Source: Anaeramoeba flamelloides (lineage: Eukaryota > Metamonada > Anaeramoebidae). Taken from it: DNA of 64,000 nucleotides. The stretch spans positions 496,001 through 560,000 of the forward strand of contig JANTQA010000040.1 in NCBI GenBank assembly GCA_027625915.1, written 5' to 3'. A program made the translations under genes and the position numbers. Numbering within the stretch: the first letter of the stretch is position 1; each line of letters starts with the position of its first letter. The notes under the pieces were generated by a model. That model was not told where the DNA came from, did not search any database, and saw only the letters and a list, made by a program, of their open reading frames with translations. This document shows, one piece after another, positions 24,314-36,888 of this stretch.

Positions 24314-26932
24314 CCCATTAATCAATATCCCAAATATTTATTTGACTATTACTCAAAAGATTCATCCATTCATTTGTAAAATGGTGTTTTATTTCAAATT
24401 TTTTCTAATATTTTTAATTTATCTGAAAAATGTTTTTTTTTTTGGATTTATAAAAATAATTGTTTTCAATTTCTCAGTTAGATAACTTCCTAAATAAAAT
24501 AAAGCAAAATTTTAACTTTTAAAAATGGAAATATTCTGAAAAATTTTTAAAAAAAATCAACTGAAAATTTAAAATAATTATAAATTATCATTGAAATTAA
24601 ATTCAAAAATAACATTAGTTCCCGTTTATAATACCGATTAACCAATCTTTTGATATATACAAACAGTAAAATAAAACATAAGTATTATTTCAAACATATT
24701 TTTATATTTACTTGGGATGTTTATTTTTGACTAAATTTGTTAAATGTCCTAATTTATAGAAATTTTAATTTCGAAAACCTTACTAAAAAAATATTTTTTT
24801 GAGTTCCACAGTATATTGAAACTTTGGAATCAAAACATTATTTATAATACTCTTTACAAAAAAAAAAAAAAAAAAAAAAGTCAACCAGAGATAATTTATT
24901 AAAAAATTGAACATTTTTTTTTAATTAATATTTTGAGTTTTGTTAAAATGGATTTAGAATCAAGAAGTTTGCTTTCCCACTATTTTTTAGATTTAATCAA
25001 TAATTAAATAAACAAAAAAGTCACAATAAAGTGTTTATTTTAAAAATAAACCCTTCTTTTTATAACTTTAATTGAAAGTACACGATTCTAAATGAATTTG
25101 TTAAAATAAATAATTGTAAAAAAATATAACATTACCTAAAACATATTTTTGATGACAATTTCTTCTTTATATTCAAAAGATTGCTGATAATAAACAAGAT
25201 ATCATCTTGAACAAAAATTCAATATTCCCATTTTCTTATTATTTATTAGAAAAATTTTCTACAAGGTTATTTTCAAAATCCCACTTTCCAACAATCTGAC
25301 CAATCTGATTAATAACAAAGAAACAAGTTTCAAATATCATAGTACAAATATTCAATTATGTAAAATCAAAAATAAAAATAAAAAAAATAAAAATCTAAAG
25401 TAAACTCATTCGAAAAGAAAATATTGCTAAATAATTAATAAAAGAAATCCAATTTTTTTTTAATTTAGTTTAAATATATCCATACGGAACACAAATATCT
25501 TTATACCTATCTAAATTAAATTATTAATTTTAATTATTATGAAAAGATTCTAATACATAGAATTTATAAAAAAATATCTTAGAAAGTTCTAAAATTAAAA
25601 AAAATTATGTATACACTTTATTAAAACAATAATCTCAAAAATTTATCTAAATTAGAAAAATAATTTCTTGATTATTTCGATTTTAGTATTTTTTCGATTA
25701 AAATTTTCTAAAAAAAAAAAAATTTTTTTTTGAAAAGTTTGTATATAAATCAATTACCATTATCAGTTTTTAATGATTAGAACACTTCGTATTAAGTGTT
25801 ATTTATAAGTACCTTTCCATCATATCGACGCATAAAACATTTTTATAAATAATTTATCCATTATAAATGATATTTTGACTGTTCATAAAAAAATTGGTTT
25901 TATCTATTGATTATGATTCAATAGAGACATCAATTTAATTTAATAAAATTTAAAAATGAAAAACAATTAAAATTTATTTTTAAAACAAAAATAATATTTT
26001 TTTGTCATTGTAAAATTTGGTAATTTTATCAGTTTTTTTAACAGTAATTTTTTAAAATTTCAATTATTTAGCCAATAATTAAAGGCTGAACAATAATTAT
26101 TTTTTATCATAAGTATTCATTTTTTGACTTTAATAAAATTTAGACATAAAATTGACAATATTATTGAATAATAACTCATGGATCCAAAATTATTTTCCAA
26201 TATCTAGATTTATTTAGATTGATAAATTCCAATTTTTACCAATAAAAAAATTCGAAAAAAAAAAAAAAATGGAATTATTTTTTCTCGATATCCAATATTA
26301 TTATATTAACTTTGAATACTGTTTAAAATATAATTAATAGATTTTTATAAATTAATGTTTAAAAATTTCACTATTAAACGGTTTTTATTAGTTTAATCCC
26401 ATTTTAATCAATGTAATTATTTTATTTTTTTTTCTTTTTCAATTATTTTCTATAGTTTAAATTGAGGTTTTAGAAAATTATTCATATGAACGTTTTAATT
26501 ATGATCTAAAGAAATGGATTTGATTTTTTTTTGCTTGATTTAATATTTATTGAAATATTACCTAAATAATTTTTTTCTTTATTTATTTTTTTATCATATA
26601 ATTAACAACCTTATTTGATTTTTTATTATTAATAAATCAACACATTGAGTTTTAAATTACCATTATTGGAATAAAATTTATTATTTAAAAAATTAAAAAG
26701 AAAAATAAAAATCTTTAAAAAAAATGTAAAAATGAATAATTATTTTTTTTTTTTACAATAACAAAAAAAAAATACAATAATATAACTACTTTATACTTGA
26801 ACTATTTTGACTTTTTATTAAAATTCAAACATTTGTTAAGGACAAATAAGAAAATAAATATATTAGTACATCAATTTCATTTATAATCTTTTTTTTAACT
26901 TGATGAAATCTAAGTTAATCCAGAGTGCAGAT

Positions 26933-27094
<162 letters not shown>

Positions 27095-28212
27095 AATTTA
27101 TTATTCAAGTGGGGTACAGTTTCTGATTTGGAGGTATTAGCTTTAAAAGCTTAAAGGGAATAAGTTTTGGTTATGGGTGGAATAGATTTGTCATTTTGAA
27201 TTAATGGTTTGAATTTCTTTTTAAGAAATCCCCCTTGTATGTTCAATGGGTACTGAAATAATATATTCAAAAAAATTAAAAACATTTTTGTTTATTTTGA
27301 AGAGCAAACCCACTTATTAGATGGGTTATTAGTGTGTAAAAATACCAGGAAAAAAAAATTAACAATTTTTTAAGTAACTAATATAAATTGAAACCAAATC
27401 AGTATTATGATACATGATCAATCACAATATAATAAGAAGGAAAAAATCGGATATATTTCAAAAACTCCACCAAATAGAGACACCTAATTCCGATATTAAA
27501 TATTTGTGGGTTATAGCTTTGTAAACAAATTATTGAGTTTTGAACTGTCTCTCTTTGACAGTTTTAGAGATCTAGAAGATTTTTTTTAATTGTTTTATTT
27601 TTGTCATATTTTTCTCATTAATATGACAAAAACATCAATTTGTCAAATTTATGGCGGGTTAAAAAATAACCACAAATTAGACATACATAATTCGGATTAA
27701 ATTAAATTAAATTAAATTGATTGTGTACTTTTAGAAAACAGTTTGTTTCTAAATTGAAGACTTTAACCCTTTTGGTAATTTAAAATAAGAAACTTCTTAT
27801 TTTTTTCTAAATTTGATTTTTTGAGGATTGTGATTTCCTCTCAACTTGTTTAAATTGAATTTTGAACCACGAGATCCTCTCATATTTTTTTTTTGTTATT
27901 TGAATTTTGTCAATCATAAGAAGGGAATTTCAGAATTCCCTTTTTGGTTTCAAGCCACACATTTTTGATAGGACAAATTTGCCATCAGTGAAAGGAACCT
28001 TAAAGATCTCAAAATCTAATTCCACTTATGTCCTTCTGTCAAACACACAAAAAAGTTTGTGATTTCAATTTTTGAACTCAAGTGATTAAATTCACCAAAT
28101 TAGATTGTCCTTATCCGATTTCAAAATATCGCAATTTGGAAAGCTAGTGATCGAAAGATCATTTTTTCAAAATTACTTTTTTTTCTTCTTTTTTTACAAA
28201 TTTCTTTTAACA

Positions 28213-29451
28213 ATGAAATGGTTTCTACTTAAATTAACTTTTTTGTTTTTACTGTTGCTCTTCTCAAAATGTAGTGTGGTTGAATTAAATGAAAAGAATT
28301 TTCGTTCTAGTGTCTTATTAAATGAGAAAAGTGATTGGGTTATCAAATTCTATGCAAGTTCATGTTCCAATTGTAAAAGAATGGAAAAAGATTTCAAAGA
28401 GGCGTCGCTTCAAATCAAAGGAGACGTTCAATTTGGAGCAGTTGAGTGTCCAAAATACCCAGAATTGTGTCGTTCCCATCAAATCAATGGTTACCCAACT
28501 GTCAAATTCCATTCCAGAAAAGGGTTTTGGATCAATTACCAAGGAGATAGTAGTGTGTCAGACTATGTCCAATTTGCGAAAAAAAATTCTGATCAGCCAA
28601 TTAAGGAAGTAAGTGATACCGACTTAATAAAGAGGTACACTTCTTATAATTTGCCAACCTTTCTAATTGTATATCCACACTCATTTACCAATAATGAAAT
28701 CAAGTCTTTAAAAGAGATTTTGATTGAAATTTCGAAAACAGAAAACCTGCTGTGCTCCTATTTTTTTATTAACGCTCAAGATTTTCAAATGAAAAACAGT
28801 GGTTTTGATACAAAGCTTGATAGAAAAATCAGTTTTTCCTCGATTGTAAGGGTACCAAAGATTGTCTCTGTTTTTAATGACGATTTTGAGTTATACCAAG
28901 AAAGAAATGAAGATTTGAGAAGTCTCGCAGAGTGGCTCAAACAAAATTCTTACAGGAACGTGATTCATTACAACGAAGAAAACCTGGAATTAATTTCAAA
29001 TCAAAAAAAGTTAATTGCAATTGCAATAATTGATTCTGACAATTTAGATAGCTTAAAAATTCGTTCAAATATGCAAATACTTGCAAAGCTTACAGACGAA
29101 TTTTTCTTTACATGGGCAAATATTAAGGACGATTTTAAACTCGGAAAGCATTATAACATTGGTCCTGATGAAGCACCTCTCGTTTTGGTTATCGACTTGC
29201 AATCACACTCCTACTGGAAACAGACTGAAGATCATTCAAACGAAACACCCAATGACATTTTCTTATTTTTAGAAGACATCAAGAATTATAAAGTGGAAAT
29301 GCAAATATCACGAGATACCACTTCTTTTGTACAGTTCCTTTTTGAAGCTTGGGCTTGGATTTTAGCCTTTGTTTCAGTATTTGTCTTTACTTATTATAAA
29401 TATTTAAAACACTTTTTAAGTGAAAAAAAAAGTAAATCATTACTTGACTAA
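28213..29451 (+). CDS. Membrane-anchored thioredoxin/PDI-like protein
   Basis: Likely an ER or secretory-pathway thiol oxidoreductase of the PDI/TMX group, 412 aa. The ATG at 28213 is chosen because a clear signal peptide (KWFLLKLTFLFLLLLFSKC) follows it. The open frame upstream lacks an ATG. A thioredoxin domain spans about 21-110: VELNEKNF, WVIKFYASSCSNCKRMEKDF with the active site C51-S-N-C54, GAVECPKYPELC, and the cis-proline loop INGYPTVKF (P95). A longer middle region (about 115-370) probably contains further degenerate thioredoxin folds, as in TMX3-like proteins, but has no second CxxC. A transmembrane segment lies near 379-398, followed by a short basic tail ending KKSKSLLD. No KDEL-type signal. 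CSNC replaces the usual CGHC, so redox strength may differ. No intron seen. Confidence 0.85.
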   Translation: MKWFLLKLTFLFLLLLFSKCSVVELNEKNFRSSVLLNEKSDWVIKFYASSCSNCKRMEKDFKEASLQIKGDVQFGAVECPKYPELCRSHQINGYPTVKFHSRKGFWINYQGDSSVSDYVQFAKKNSDQPIKEVSDTDLIKRYTSYNLPTFLIVYPHSFTNNEIKSLKEILIEISKTENLLCSYFFINAQDFQMKNSGFDTKLDRKISFSSIVRVPKIVSVFNDDFELYQERNEDLRSLAEWLKQNSYRNVIHYNEENLELISNQKKLIAIAIIDSDNLDSLKIRSNMQILAKLTDEFFFTWANIKDDFKLGKHYNIGPDEAPLVLVIDLQSHSYWKQTEDHSNETPNDIFLFLEDIKNYKVEMQISRDTTSFVQFLFEAWAWILAFVSVFVFTYYKYLKHFLSEKKSKSLLD

Positions 29452-32400
29452 CAATCAAATACCCAACTAAGTATCAAAATTTTCTTCTTAACAAAGTTTA
29501 TATTTTTGAATTTATTTCTTAATTTTTATTTTTATTTTTATTAATCGTTGTAATTGTTATCACCATTATTATTAATGATAATAACCATTTTTACGAATTT
29601 AAAATATTATTTTATTAATAACAAAATTACCGATTTTTTTAAAAAATAAAATATTCAATTTATTAATAAAGAATTTCTATTTTTGGATAAAAAAAAATCT
29701 AGAGTTTTTTTTTTTTTATTAAACTATTTTAAAATATTTTTAACTCACTTTATAATGTTAATGGAATTTTTTTTAAGGAAATTTATCCCATATTCTTATC
29801 AAAAAAATATTTTCAAATTTTTGCATCAGATTCATTTTTTCTAATTTTGCAAAATTTTTCTCTTTTACTTTTGCTTTTCAAAATGATTTTCTAATTTCTT
29901 TAAATTTTTTTTTTTTTTTTGTTTTTTTGGATTGAGTTGTTTTCTTTTTCTATTTCTTTGATAAATTTTTCTTATTTTTTTTTACTTTGTTTTGTAAAAG
30001 ATCTTGTGGAAAAAAAAAAAAAGAAATTCAAAAAGACAAATAATCACTAAGAAAATTGAGATTATGTAATAATTTTTAAAAAGAATTTAATTATTACAGC
30101 CAGTTCCACTTTAAGGCACAAACTTTCAACGAAATTTAATGCACAAGAAAATCTCAAATTAAGGCACAAAAATTGTAATTTTTTTTTACAATTTAGAATA
30201 ACTAGAATCTGAATTTTGTACCTTAATTTAAGATTTTTATTGTGTCTTAAATTTCGTTGCAGTTTTCATCTTAAAAGTGGAACTGACTGTACCACTAAAT
30301 AAAAAAATTCCCTATATAAAAGAAATGTTTAAGAAGACCGAAAAGGGTTAAAAAAAAAAAAATGAATGTCCCCTATTGTTCATGAATTCTAAATTAATCA
30401 AATTTCTTTATAAAAGTAATTTCAATAAATTATTTTTTTTTTTTTGTTTTTGATTTTTTCTTTTCTTTTCTTTACTTTGTTCCTTTTCTTTTTTTTATTT
30501 AATAGAACAATTTGAATAAAAATTACTTGAAACACAAAATTAACTTTAAGAAAATTTACAAGTTGTGATTTATTGTAAAAACAATACATTTAATATTTAT
30601 GAATCCAATTGTCAATAATTTTAATTTTCCAATGAAACTTGAGATCATTTGGATGATATATTTCAATGAAACGTGACAAAAATTTTTTTAAAAGTTTTAT
30701 TTTATTCTAAAATTTTATTAGTTTTTTCAGGTATTTCTTTTATGAATATCAATTCATATTTGAAGTTAATTATTTTTAATATTTCGAAAAAATAGTATGT
30801 TAGTTTATTCCTGAAAAAAAATGAATTTTTCATTTTTGTCTTAGCTTTTTTGATTGAAAGGGGTTCAAAACAAATTTTACTGTCACAATAAAAAAAATAA
30901 CAATAAATTTTCCAAAATAAAAATTATCATATAAAATTGAGACTAAAAATGTTTTCTCATTAATTCAATTATTATTTCTCAAAAAATCAAATTATATTAT
31001 TATCAGGAATCTTTTATTAAATATACCCTTCAAACTATTTCAATAATTTAATTCAAATTGGATTCAATTGTAATGATTTAAAATAAATTTGTTAATCTTT
31101 TTAGGAAATAACTTCTATATTGTAGAATGTCTCCAGATACAATGAACGTAAAGACAGGTTGTGTTTTTGTTTCAGATTCACTTTTAAAATCCCGGGGAAG
31201 GGTTTTTTTTTGTAATAGGAAAATTTTGGTATATATGGTTAATTTGTATTGTGATTTAATTTTGGGGATATTGGTAGTGTAATTTTTTGTGTTTAAAATT
31301 TAAAAAAACAAAACGAATCATTACTATTTTATATCACATAAAATATTTGATAAACTGAAAAAATGGATTATTTTTTAAGGGTTTTTAAGATAACTTCGTG
31401 ACTATTTTATGTATATAAAAACTTCTTATTTAAAAATATTTTTATACTTTCTTTTCTTTTTTTCCTTTTCTAGTTCTAAATAAAATATCATTTTAAAAAT
31501 TGTGGCTCTCCTGAAAAAATAAATTGATAAAAAAAAAATTATCCTTTAGTATACAAGAACAATCAATAATTAAATCTGATTTACATTTTACTTTTAAATT
31601 ATTCTAAATATATAAAAATTTTTGTATTTTAAAAATTAAAAAAAATAAACCCAAAAACTAAATAAAAGTGAGTCACAATTTTGAAATGAGCATTACCATT
31701 TTTTTATTCCTGAACTGTCACTGAAAAAAAGTTAACAACAATTTTTTTTATGGATAATTAAATTCATTATAAAAGAAATTACTGAACACAATTTTAAATA
31801 GTGATTATTTTCATTAACCAAGATCTCTTGTTTTTTTCCACATGATCTTTAAAAAAAAAAAGAAAGAAAAAGAAAAAGAAAAACAAAACTAAAATTGGCA
31901 AAATTAGAAAAAATGATTTCTGATCTAAAAATTTGAAAATATTTTTTGTAAAGAATACTGGAGTAAACCCTCAAAACAACTTCCATTAACATTATAAAGT
32001 GAGTCAAAAAGTTTTGAAATCTAGCTGATTATTTTTTATTTCCCCATTTCAGAGAAAAAGGAAATTATTCTTCCCTTGTAATTAAATAAATCAATAAAAG
32101 AATCATCTTTATTAAAGAAAGTTGCTTATTTTGATTTTTAAAAAATTTTTAATGTAACAGAAAGATTCTAATTTAAATAATATCCTATACCTTTAAATAT
32201 GTTTTGAATCTTCTTACCCTTTGGATGAAATATTAAGAAAGAAATTCTCCTATTTGCATCATTGTAGAGTTACACTTTTTTAAAAAGAATTAAATATATC
32301 CTAAAACTCAACAAAAAACAATAAAATCAAATAAAAAAAGATAAAAATAATGTAAAATAATTTATTATGTTGATATTAAAATTAAAATGATAACAAAATG

Positions 32401-32553
32401 AAAATTTATATAAAAATTTTTACAAAAAGAATAAAAAGTTTGTCTGAAAAAATATTGTCAATAAAAAAATAAACTCAATATGAAGAAAATTCAATAAATT
32501 CAAAAAAAAAAATATTTTAAAGTTTTCTATTGGGTATAAACATTAATAATAAT

Positions 32554-32589
<36 letters not shown>
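29452..32589. other. Gene-free spacer
   Basis: Very AT-rich. It contains a family B MITE (30095-30291) and an (AT)n run (about 32557-32586) beside the DENND6 stop codon. A 51-codon frame at 31126-31281 (starting MSPDTMNVKTGCVFVSDS) is too short and isolated to call. Otherwise I see nothing. Confidence 0.5.
30095..30291. mobile_element. MITE family B, copy 2 (197 bp)
   Basis: The best preserved ends of the family: TACAGCCAGTTCCACTTTAA on the left and AAGTGGAACTGACTGTA on the right, with TA at both outer edges. Interior arms ACTTTCAACGAAATTTAATG and CTTAAATTTCGTTGCAG are again inverted. Confidence 0.8.
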
Positions 32590-35500
32590 TTAATTATTTT
32601 CCTCGTTTTCTATTTTCTTAGGTTGTTTATTTTGGTCTGTTAATAACTCGTTTTTAAAATTTAACGAATTTGAAATTGGCAATTTCAACAAAGTGGATAA
32701 TGACGATGATGAAGAAGAATTATTTGAAATTGAAGATGAATCAAAAGAATCGTTCTCTGAATTTTCGGAATTTGAAGAATAGGAATTGGAAAAATAGAAG
32801 GAATTTTTTCTTTTTTTCATAAGCTTTTTTTGCCTTTTTTTCATTTTACGATTTGCCTGTTCAATTTTGCCCTTGAGATTCAATTGAAGTTCATTTGGAA
32901 GCAAACCGATTGCTTGTTGCATTAATTCGATTGATTTATTAAATAGTCGATGGTCGTGCAGCTGAATTGCTGTGCTTAGCTCTTTTGACATACGGAATAA
33001 GAGATCAATGATTTCGATTTCCGTTTCTTTTGGAAGCACCTCGGTTAATTTGATTTGTAAAATCGTCTGTCTATACAATTTATAATACAGAAGGCCACTT
33101 TTTTGTTGTTGATCATGGTACCACCTCATGAATGTGCTTGTGTGAATGAACTTCCGAAATAGGTATTCATAATTGGTGATCAATTTGCGATTAAAATGTT
33201 TGCCAAGCTGATACGCTTTTAATTTTTTAATAAATTTTTTTTCGCTAAAGCCTTTAATTAGTACACCGGTGAAAAATGGTTTAATTTCATTTAACTCTGG
33301 AATTAAAGTGTTGAAATAAAGCTCAAAGGTAGTCAAGAATTGAGAAGTGATCGTAAAAAAATGTTGTCGGATCAGATTTGTTTTATAACGAGAATCTTTT
33401 TTGATGTTGATTTGTTTGTTTTTTTTTTTTAATTTTTTTAATAATTTTTTGTCAGGTATTATAAGCGATTCTGATTTCATAATCAATTTTTGAAATGTTT
33501 GATTGGTTAAGTGGATTTTTATATTTCTATTATTTATTTTTAAATGGCTAAAAGTATGAAAAATAAAGAGAAAATGTGGAGAAAAGAAAAGAAAAATATA
33601 GAATAAAATAATTATTAAATTTATAAATATATATATATATATAAAATAATGATAGATTCTGAAACGTGTTTAAAACATTTTTAAGTCAAAGGGGGGGGGG
33701 GGGGTAGAATGAGTGGATTGCATGTATTTAAAGAGTTTGGATCGATATTAGAAGAAAAAATTTATTTTGGAAATTTCCAAACTTGAAATCATTGTTTCAC
33801 ATTTTTTTTCAAATTTTTCTTTTTTTTTTCCAATTTTCAATACAATAACCTAATTCATTTGCAAAAAAATTTTTTTTATTGCAAGATCGAGAGTAATTTG
33901 AAAAAAAATGTGTTGTTCTAATGATATTTAAAACAGTCAATGTGATTATCGAGAAATTATATTTATTTCTATTTGGAATTTTCTTTGGGACCAATTGGAG
34001 ATCAAAATGAACATTGTTGTTTTTCTCAATAATGCCACTAAGAATTTTGAGTTTTTCAATTTTTAAGAAAATCTATTGATTTATTAGATTTCTTTCATAC
34101 AAATATCAACTATCCTTTGATGTTTATTATTCTACTTATTTCTTCTTTGCTTTTCGAAGAACAACAATAAAAAATAATTGATATTTAAAAAAAATGTTTT
34201 TTTTTGGATATTCCCTTTGACTGAAACAAAGTTTATTTAATTTTTTTTTTTAATTTTTTTCTATCCTGTTTGTTTAACATTATTAATTACCTATGTTTAA
34301 TCTGGTTTATCAAAAAATTAAAACCCAAAAACTAAAATTTTATTTTTGATGATTTTCAAGTTTGTATAACAGTATTCTTTTAAAATTTCAAAATTTTGAA
34401 TTTACAGACAATGCCACTTTTAAGTCACAGACTCTCAACAAAATTTAAGTTACAAAAAAATTCAAAATTTAGGAACATTTTTTGACGATTTTTTTTTTTT
34501 TATAGAGTTTATATTCTTCAAATACAAATTTTTCTGCTTAAATTTAGGATTTTTTTTGTACATTAAATTTCGTTTTGGGTCTGTACCATAAAATTGGTGC
34601 TGGCGGTATATTGTAGTTTGGTAAAACAGTTTTATCTTTGTATAATATATCATACGTTTGTAAAGGTTGTGTGGCTCTGTTCATTTATGGAGATGTGAAA
34701 GTGTATTAAAGTGGTTTTAAAAGTGTGGTAAAGGTTTTTAACAATGCACGTTAAGGGGTATATTGAGATTTTTTGTGCGTTTTAAAAGATATTTTTGGAA
34801 GCATTCTTGTTCATACTTTGTTAAAATGGGTATACTTTTTCGAATAAAAATTCGAATAGAATATTTTAAAAGTGTTTAAGCAGATTCAAAAAGGCAAATA
34901 GTTATGAATAAACCATAATTTAAAGTTTTTAACACACGCGGGTCGTTGTAAGTTCGTATAAAGCATAACTCTATAAAAAAGTTTCTATTAGCTTGAGTCT
35001 TTCTATTTTGTTTAAATTATTAAAAGAGAGATTTAACTTTTTCATTTTTTTTTTTTTTTTTTGAATAATACTGGTTTATGAAAATTAAGGTTTAGCTTTT
35101 TTTCACTTGATTCATCAATAATTGTAATCATTAATCTCACAATATACATTCATTTTCAAATTAATAAATGAAAAATTTTGACTTCAATTTCCAATAATCG
35201 AGTATCTTCACAATTTGTTGAAGAAAAAAGCACAAAGATCTATACAAAAGCATTTAATAATGGAAATCTTTTAATTAATTTGACTCAGCTTTCTTATTGA
35301 ACTTTTGAGATAAAATTGAATTTTTTTTTAATTCGAATTTAACAGCTGGACGCTTTTAAAAATGGAATACTTTTGAAATTGTTCAATAATATTTAAGAGC
35401 GTATGTAGTAGTGCGGGAAAAAATTTGAAGATTTCTTTGAAATTTATCATTCTTTCAGAATTTGTTAGTAACTCTAATTTTATTATTGTTTTAGTGTTAT

Positions 35501-36796
35501 TTCTTTTTTTTTCTTTACTGGCTTTTTTTCTTTGTTTTAATTTTTTTTTTTAAGTGTTGTATTTTTTTGGTTATTTAAAACATTTCAAAAAAAAATATGA
35601 GAGAATTCAAAAGCACTTACAAATCGTTTTCTTGATCCAAGCCGATATATAAAAAATTATCCCAATCCGAAAATAGTGTTTTTTTTAATGAAAGATCTGT
35701 CGTTCCGATTATAAAGGAATTTGAAGAGAATTGGCTATTTTTTTTTGAATTGAAATAATAAGACTTTTCAGAATTGAATTTTAAAATCTTTTTATAATTT
35801 GAATCGTTTCGGGTTAAATAAGGAATGATTTCGCCATCGTATTTGAATGGGTAAATTAGGCTAGAGAGCACAAGTGTAATTGACGAGCAGGTTTTTGTAT
35901 TTGGTGCAAAAACGACCAAGGGCTGCCCCATTAAAATGATTTGCCATATTTGCCAGAGCTTTTCTAAATTTGACGAAAAAAAGGAATACAGATCGATCCC
36001 GAGCCCATAATAGCCCTTTGACCAGCATATTTCGTCATAGTGATCAAAAATGGTTTCAGGTTTACCTGGGATGAAGACAGATAAGCTGACTGTGTCCGTT
36101 AATTTGAAGTCGTGGCACACTTTGCCTAATTGGATTTGCTTGGGCCACCTTGTCGAGATGAAATTTGACCAATAATTGATCCGACTTGGATCATTAAAAA
36201 CGTCCTCGGCTATTTCAACAAGAAATTCACGAAAAATTGAATAGCACCCGTGTGGGGAAAGGACTATTAATGATCTTCCTGAGTATTCTTCTTTCTGGTT
36301 TTGTTTTTGTGTTTGCTTTTGTTTCGTTACCGTTTCTGTTTTTGTCCCTGTTTTTTGCTTTTCGGTATTTGGCCATGTTTTTGAAAATTCTTTTGAATTG
36401 TAATGGCTCTCTGAAAACAAATTATAGCTTTTGTGGTTCGTTTCTTGTTTGATCAGCGAAGCTTCTTCGGAAGAATCTACAAAGCTAGCAAAAGAAGACT
36501 CACTTTCGGTTTCGGAAGAAAATAGTAAAAACGGTTGGATGGTTTGGATTTTTTCTTTCTCCCAATCGTTACTAGTTTTGTTTTTATTTTTGTTTTTGCT
36601 TTTGTTTTTATTCCTTGGATTCGTTTCCATATTTTCGTTGGTTGAAAGCGAAGTGCTTGAACCACATGAAATTGGTTTGTAAGATTCCTGATCGTGATAA
36701 ACAAAACCAAAACAATCCTCATTACCAAACGACAAATTCATTGAAAATGTTGTTGTTTTTATTTCTTGTGAGTCTTGTGGGTATGACAATAAAGTT
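32590..36796 (-). CDS. DENND6: DENN domain protein, DENND6 (FAM116) type, 5' end missing
   Basis: By family, a Rab guanine-nucleotide exchange factor (DENND6A acts on Rab14 in endocytic recycling). Two exons are clear: 36796-35621 and 33526-32590. The GAT TT|GTAAGT donor and AATAATAG|A acceptor preserve phase, giving ENDL then NIKIHLTNQTFQKL. The first exon has LLSYPQDS (family LSFPDS), DCFGFVYHDQE (GYVYFRQ), then after an Asn/Lys/Gln-rich insert of about 120 aa, RSLIVLSPHGCYSIFREFL (QKSLVLISKLPYIHFF), ILMGQPLVVFAPN (LLGEPLVVMAPS) and SFIIGTTDLSLKKTL. The second has LIRQHFFTITSQFLTTFELY ([20 protein letters not shown]), FMRWYHDQQQ and ETEIEIIDLLFRM, followed by a Lys/Ser-rich tail. The 2094-nt intron holds one family A and one family B MITE. 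The start is unresolved: a 5' exon with FDAEV may lie at about 36930-37136, but I could not match phases. The frame upstream of 36796 lacks an ATG. Confidence 0.85.
33680..34226 (-). mobile_element. MITE family A copy in DENND6 intron
   Basis: Reverse orientation relative to 8451-9154. It begins AAGTCAAAGG then a G run, contains ATTTATTTTGGAAATT and TTGAAATCATTGTTTCAC, and ends CCCTTTGACTGAAACAAAGT. About 550 bp, moderately diverged. Confidence 0.65.
34403..34608. mobile_element. MITE family B, copy 3, in DENND6 intron
   Basis: About 206 bp with TA at both edges. The left end is TACAGACAATGCCACTTTTA and the right end is AAATTGGTGCTGGCGGTA. It is more diverged than copies 1 and 2 but keeps AAATTTAAGTTACAA and its inverted partner GTACATTAAATTTCG. 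Confidence 0.6.
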
Positions 36797-36888
36797 CTTT
36801 GTTTATTGAAAAAATTTTGTTTAAAGGTAAAAAAAACAAAAAAATTATTTCCAAAAGCAATTTTTTTAATTAAGAACCTTTTTTTCAA

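Noticed and set aside
28105-28212. N-terminal extension of the thioredoxin-like protein
   Set aside because: It would need a TTG start and would bury the signal peptide. The ATG at 28213 fits better.
31126-31281. 51-codon frame MSPDTMNVKTGCVFVSDS
   Set aside because: Short, isolated, and without a domain or splice partner.
36237-36809. Plus-strand frames over the DENND6 exon
   Set aside because: Antisense reading of the low-complexity insert gives Phe/Leu-rich nonsense.
36797-36888. Upstream extension of the DENND6 exon (frame starting at a TTG)
   Set aside because: No ATG, and the sequence is A/T-rich intron-like. An acceptor AAACAAAG lies at 36797.
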